Source: Chloroflexota bacterium
GTDB taxonomy: Bacteria > Chloroflexota > Dehalococcoidia > Lucifugimonadales > Lucifugimonadaceae
Assembly: GCA_030831265.1 (NCBI GenBank)
Contig: JAURLM010000266.1
Span: forward strand, 1 to 6,774
Reading direction: 5' to 3'
Length of the DNA stretch: 6,774 bases
Shown in pieces: positions 3,547-6,774 of this stretch. Position 1 is the stretch's first letter. Each line of letters begins with the position of its first letter. The notes under the pieces are model-generated. The model ran no database searches, was not told where the DNA came from, and saw only the letters and a list, made by a program, of their open reading frames with translations. The position numbers and the translations under genes were made by a program.

Positions 3547-5886
3547 CTACGGCGTTAGCTGTTGTTCAGTTTCCGCCTGCGAACCTATCTCGTCCCAGTC
3601 CCACAGCTGCGGAATAGTCTCGACCTTCGCCCACATCGCCTGCTGATCTGCGTAGTGAGGACTACCGGGATGACCAGATGCTCCGAGAGGAACGATCCAG
3701 CGACCGTTTGACCAGTTGGACGGATCATGGATGTATCGGTTGATGGGCCCTGATCCAGTGACGAAATCCACCCCGGTTTTCGAGCCTGATGCGTACGGGG
3801 TGTCACCATCACCGGCTGTTTCGATGCGTGGCGGGTTCAACGCCGTGGCCAGTTCAGGAAAAGTCGCCGCCAGCGGGTGCTGCTGTGCCGATCCGTGCAT
3901 ATCACCCCACCGCCACGTCTTCCAGTCAGACCCAAGCCGCTTCTCAAGTTCATCAACAGCAGTGGAAACTGATTCGGTTACCAGGACATTCCATGAGAAT
4001 CCATCCGGCAAAATCGTCTCATCCCCAGATTCCAGAGCCGTGACCATTGCTGGCTTCAGTTGCCTTCGGAAATGCTCCTCTGCGCCAGGGTCGAGTGACG
4101 ACAGCATGTTCTCCGCAAGGCTCCCGTAGCAGGCTCTTACGACGGCAGACGAGAGTTGAGCGGCAACCATTTCGTACAGGGCAGCTTCGGGAGAATCCGC
4201 TCCCAGCACACAGTCCCACTTAAGCAGCCGTTTTGCGGCGTCTCCAGTCTTTCCAGTCAAGGACTCAATTCGTCCGAGAGCTTTCTGTAATGCCTGGGCT
4301 GGAACAGACGTCACATCGGCGTGAATAGCCGACATATCAGCGACGCTGGCCTTGCTACCTTCAAGCCCGGCTATCCGTCCAGCTATGCGTTCGGCCCTGA
4401 AACCGGATCCATAGAAATTTGTCAGATAGTGCGGGTAGGTCTCATCGACAATACGCTGGTTGCAGGTAACAGCCCATCCAACCTGCGGATTCCGTGAACG
4501 GGGCAGTTCTGCAGCGGGGATGTAACCGCGCCATTCGTGCTCACCCGTCCAACCTGCCACCGGCCCCCATCCGTTCTCGCTCCCGCGCATTGGGATGCGA
4601 CCACGCAGCGTGTAGCCAAAGTTCCCGTGGACATCTGCATACGGGTAGTTGTTCACGCGGTCGGTCCACGTCTCCATAGCCTTTTCGAGATCGTCTGCGG
4701 ACTGAGCCTTCATGGCGCGGTACGCCGCGTCAATCCACATTGTGCCTTCCCGTGAACCCGGATCTGCCAGCGTAATCGCCGCCCCCTGTGCAGGATCCCC
4801 GGCGATCACCGGCCCGTGGTGAGTCTCGACGACACGCACATGCACGTCATCTCCACCCCGGACATGCACCGTTTCCGTCGCTGCGTCTGCCTGTACCCAG
4901 GTGTCACGGTAGAGGTATTCCGTCTTGCCATCTGTCTCACGGAATTTTTCGACGAACAGGTCTTGTGTATCCACACCACCGTGGGTCATACCCCAGCCAA
5001 CGTGCTCGTTATGGCAAAAGTGGAGAGCCATCGGAACACCCGGTATCGAGTGACCTAGAGCTGCAAAATCAGGGCCGATGAGGTGCACCTGGTAATAGAC
5101 ATTCGGAGCCTCAAGACCACGGTGTGAGTCTCCTGCAACAAGCGGAAGACCAGATTCCGTCCGGTCACCTGCTATCGCCCACCCGTTGCTGCCGCCCTCG
5201 ATGTCCACAAGCATGCTGGATGCTTCGACGACTGAGCGCAGGTAATCAATGGCGTTGAGCACCGGACCGGAATAGCGTTCTCCTGGCGGAACCGTCAGCA
5301 GGTTGCCGGGCTGGTAGCCAGGGGAGATCGCCGCAGCGCGTTCAGGGCCAATCTCAGCGATGAGTCGAGCCAGCCACAACTTGCCCTGGAATGAACCTTC
5401 TGCTGTGTTACGAACCTTGTAGACGACCACACAATGCCATGGCTCCCAGCGTTCCGGCTTCACGCCAAGCAACTTGTATTCGACCGGAAGCGATTCCGTG
5501 GAGTCTATGAAGGCGTTGACACCATCGGTATAAGCGTCAATTGCAGCGGTCGCCTCAGCACTGGCAAGAGCGTAGTCCAGCCGAGACACGCGTTCCATCC
5601 GGCGTCGACGCATCAAGGTGTCCTGCGAAACCCCACGTTCGCCAAGGTACTCAGAGATACGGCCCACGCAGCGCAGGCGGTCGAAGTCCATCTGGAAAAG
5701 ACGGTCCTGTGCCGTCGCGAAGCCCTGTGCAAAGAACAGGTCATACTCGTTGTCCGCCTTGATGTGCGGTATCCCCCATTTGTCACGGCGGATCGTGGCA
5801 CCAGACTTCAGGGCAGTGAATGACTTTGGGGAGGTGACGTCCGGCAATGCGTCTTGCAGGTCGGTATCGGTAATGTTCGCGGGCAT
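3547..5886 (-). CDS. Penicillin acylase-family Ntn-hydrolase (peptidase family S45), apparently cytoplasmic
   Basis: The 779-residue protein shows the full precursor layout of this family. The alpha-chain region has W-G-I-P-H-I-K-A (37-44) and F-F-A-Q-G-F-A-T-A-Q-D-R-L-F-Q-M-D (51-67). The autocleavage site is G232/S233 in E-G-G-S-N-G-W-A-I; the freed Ser233 is the nucleophile. Counting it as beta1, H255 in G-D-S-H is beta23, D306 and D309 in V-D-T-Q-D are beta74 and beta77 (close to the calcium ligands B73 and B76 of penicillin G acylase), and N413 in N-N-Y-P-Y-A-D is the oxyanion-type Asn. The C-terminal S-G-H-P-G-S-P-H-Y-A-D-Q block is intact. Family members hydrolyse amides such as penicillins, acyl-homoserine lactones or other N-acyl compounds; the substrate is not predictable. 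No signal peptide is seen, unlike periplasmic relatives. The ATG at 5886 has GGAAG 8 bases upstream; the in-frame GTG at 5907 has none. It is divergent from the MR-type gene at 6080. Confidence 0.92.
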   Translation of the reverse strand: MPANITDTDLQDALPDVTSPKSFTALKSGATIRRDKWGIPHIKADNEYDLFFAQGFATAQDRLFQMDFDRLRCVGRISEYLGERGVSQDTLMRRRRMERVSRLDYALASAEATAAIDAYTDGVNAFIDSTESLPVEYKLLGVKPERWEPWHCVVVYKVRNTAEGSFQGKLWLARLIAEIGPERAAAISPGYQPGNLLTVPPGERYSGPVLNAIDYLRSVVEASSMLVDIEGGSNGWAIAGDRTESGLPLVAGDSHRGLEAPNVYYQVHLIGPDFAALGHSIPGVPMALHFCHNEHVGWGMTHGGVDTQDLFVEKFRETDGKTEYLYRDTWVQADAATETVHVRGGDDVHVRVVETHHGPVIAGDPAQGAAITLADPGSREGTMWIDAAYRAMKAQSADDLEKAMETWTDRVNNYPYADVHGNFGYTLRGRIPMRGSENGWGPVAGWTGEHEWRGYIPAAELPRSRNPQVGWAVTCNQRIVDETYPHYLTNFYGSGFRAERIAGRIAGLEGSKASVADMSAIHADVTSVPAQALQKALGRIESLTGKTGDAAKRLLKWDCVLGADSPEAALYEMVAAQLSSAVVRACYGSLAENMLSSLDPGAEEHFRRQLKPAMVTALESGDETILPDGFSWNVLVTESVSTAVDELEKRLGSDWKTWRWGDMHGSAQQHPLAATFPELATALNPPRIETAGDGDTPYASGSKTGVDFVTGSGPINRYIHDPSNWSNGRWIVPLGASGHPGSPHYADQQAMWAKVETIPQLWDWDEIGSQAETEQQLTP

Positions 5887-5894
5887 TTTTCCAG

Positions 5895-5899
5895 CTTCC
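5895..5899 (-). promoter_or_regulatory. Ribosome binding site deciding the acylase start
   Basis: On the minus strand GGAAG lies 8 bases before ATG 5886. The upstream in-frame GTG at 5907 is preceded by CTCGTTTCAA, with no purine-rich ribosome site, so the shorter form of 779 residues is preferred over 786. Confidence 0.6.
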
Positions 5900-5916
5900 G
5901 GATTCACTTGAAACGA

Positions 5917-5933
5917 GACAGTTGGCGACTGTC
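5917..5933. promoter_or_regulatory. Palindrome in the acylase leader
   Basis: GACAGT (5917-5922), TGGCG, ACTGTC (5928-5933) is a perfect 6-bp inverted repeat just downstream of the predicted acylase transcription start. It could be an operator or a leader hairpin. Confidence 0.4.
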
Positions 5934-5944
5934 AGCGCTGCGAC

Positions 5945-5961
5945 CGCAACTGTACGTTGCG
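5945..5961. promoter_or_regulatory. Palindromic operator candidate over the acylase -10 box
   Basis: CGCAAC-TGTAC-GTTGCG is a perfect 6-bp inverted repeat with a 5-base centre. It covers the predicted acylase -10 element (5949-5954) and ends about 43 bases before the -35 box of the divergent MR-type gene. Such a position would let one repressor control the acylase and possibly influence both directions. No regulator gene is in the window. Confidence 0.45.
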
Positions 5962-5976
5962 CTGCTGGTGTGTCAA
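5949..5976 (-). promoter_or_regulatory. Predicted promoter of the acylase gene
   Basis: On the minus strand a perfect -35 TTGACA (5976-5971) is followed after 16 bases by TACAGT (5954-5949), which matches the -10 consensus at four of six positions. Transcription would start near 5942, giving a leader of about 56 bases to ATG 5886. Confidence 0.55.
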
Positions 5977-6003
5977 GTCACTGGAGATTACCAGCAATGG
6001 CGT

Positions 6004-6031
6004 TTGACTCTGCAAATACGGGAGAGATAAT
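6004..6031 (+). promoter_or_regulatory. Predicted promoter of the second MR-type gene
   Basis: TTGACT (6004-6009) and GATAAT (6026-6031) each match the sigma70 consensus at five of six positions, separated by 16 bases. Transcription would start near 6038, leaving about 42 bases before ATG 6080. It is back-to-back with the acylase promoter. Confidence 0.6.
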
Positions 6032-6079
6032 CCTTGCGCACTCACACGTGACCGAAACAAGCCGCAACGGAAGAACTTC

Positions 6080-6774
6080 ATGAAAATCACGAATATCCGG
6101 TCATGGATTGTCCGAATGGACTGGGATCAGAATCCCGGTGCAGACCATGTCCGACAACCATCCAAACGCTCGTTCGTGTTTGTCGAGGTGAACACTGATG
6201 AAGGCATTACCGGCTGGGGTGAAATCACTACTTACCCAGGGCCGGTCGCCAACCGTGCAATCGCTGCATACATCAACGAGATTGGTGACTGGCTCAAAGG
6301 CGAGGACCCGGAGAAGATAGAGAAGATCTGGGCAAAGATTTTCCGCGGGATGACCTATGTAGGCACTCGCGGGGCTACCACCGCTGCCATCTCAGGCATC
6401 GACATCGCACTTTGGGACATCCGTGGAAAGGTGCTCAACCTGCCCATTTACAGACTGCTTGGCGGCGAGGTTCGGGACAGCATCGCCCTGTACACCCACC
6501 CACCGGAGCCAAAGTCACCGGAGGACATCATCGCATCAGCGAAGGAGATCCAGGCTTCGGGTCACCGAGCGTTCAAGATGGACCCGATGATGGCTAACCT
6601 CCACGTTGGCAATGCATCATTCCTCGATGGAGAGATTTCAGCCAGCGCAACTGCAAAAGCAATTGAGGTTGTCGCCGCTGCACGTGAAGCGGTTGGGCCA
6701 GAGATGGAGATACTTATTGACGCGCACGGCATGTACAACGTGCCATCAGCCGTGAAGTTGGCCCGCGGGATGGA
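6080..6774 (+). CDS. Second mandelate racemase/muconate lactonizing enzyme-family protein, 3' end cut off
   Basis: The frame opens at ATG 6080, with GGAAG (6069-6073) six bases upstream, and runs off the window after 231 complete codons, so about 150-170 C-terminal residues are missing. The capping domain carries I-T-G-W-G-E (43-48), S-G-I-D-I-A-L-W-D-I (105-114) and R-L-L-G-G-E-V-R (125-132). The barrel begins with A-F-K-M-D-P (164-169), giving a K166-x-D168 pair, and reaches the first metal ligand D214 with H216 in I-D-A-H-G. The second and third metal ligands and the catalytic dyad lie beyond the edge. It is a paralogue of the gene at 1284: both start with the same 15 bases (ATGAAAATCACGAAT) and share the domain blocks, but this one has a longer strand-2 to helix-2 segment (about 169-190). 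Likely an acid-sugar dehydratase or epimerase-like enzyme of unknown substrate. It is divergent from the acylase gene. Confidence 0.9.
   Translation, partial: MKITNIRSWIVRMDWDQNPGADHVRQPSKRSFVFVEVNTDEGITGWGEITTYPGPVANRAIAAYINEIGDWLKGEDPEKIEKIWAKIFRGMTYVGTRGATTAAISGIDIALWDIRGKVLNLPIYRLLGGEVRDSIALYTHPPEPKSPEDIIASAKEIQASGHRAFKMDPMMANLHVGNASFLDGEISASATAKAIEVVAAAREAVGPEMEILIDAHGMYNVPSAVKLARGM

Noticed and set aside
3716..4129. Plus-strand ORF of 137 aa
   Set aside because: Antisense to the penicillin acylase gene, whose conserved motifs fix the coding strand; no ribosome site or family resemblance. The other plus-strand ORFs between 3789 and 5911 fail for the same reason.
1..6774. CRISPR array, insertion sequence or integrase
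   Set aside because: No regularly spaced repeats, transposase-like ORF, terminal inverted repeats or target duplications were seen.

Overview
The window is a moderately GC-rich, densely coded bacterial segment. It holds two enolase-superfamily (mandelate racemase/muconate lactonizing type) genes, an Ntn-hydrolase of the penicillin acylase family, a fumarylacetoacetate hydrolase/MhpD-type gene and a flavin/F420 split-barrel (PPOX) gene. Several MR-type paralogues beside small-molecule catabolic enzymes is the pattern known for the SAR202 lineage of Chloroflexota, whose genomes carry expanded enolase-superfamily families. That assignment is inferred from gene content and general style only; no rRNA or marker gene is present.

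Layout: (1) 1-2444, plus strand: a 5'-truncated MhpD/FAH-type gene, a PPOX-family gene 22 bases later, a strong bulged hairpin, then a complete MR-type dehydratase/racemase-like gene. (2) 2445-2525: a near-perfect 16-bp stem terminator shared with a converging 70-aa minus-strand gene (2526-2738), which has a strong ribosome binding site, a plausible sigma70-type promoter and a roughly 105-base leader. (3) 2880-3546: no long gene. It holds two upstream palindromes, one of them a perfect TGTGA-N6-TCACA CRP/FNR-type site, and then a minus-strand unit. That unit has an exceptionally strong Shine-Dalgarno and a 24-codon ORF, several strong hairpins (two with GNRA tetraloops only when read on the minus strand), and ends in an intrinsic terminator. 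I could not match it to RNase P RNA, tmRNA, SRP RNA, 6S RNA or a riboswitch I know. (4) 3547-5886, minus strand: a complete penicillin acylase-family gene without a visible signal peptide. (5) 5887-6079: a divergent control region with one convincing promoter per direction and two palindromes. (6) 6080 to the end, plus strand: a second MR-type gene cut off by the window edge.

Together the proteins look like catabolism of acidic or amide-linked small molecules: an acylase cleaving amides, MR-type enzymes abstracting alpha-protons from carboxylates (dehydration or epimerisation), an MhpD/FAH-type enzyme acting on 2-keto acids, and a flavin/F420 oxidoreductase. No substrate can be named from sequence. 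The most novel-looking part is the structured, short-ORF-bearing minus-strand unit at about 3093-3450.
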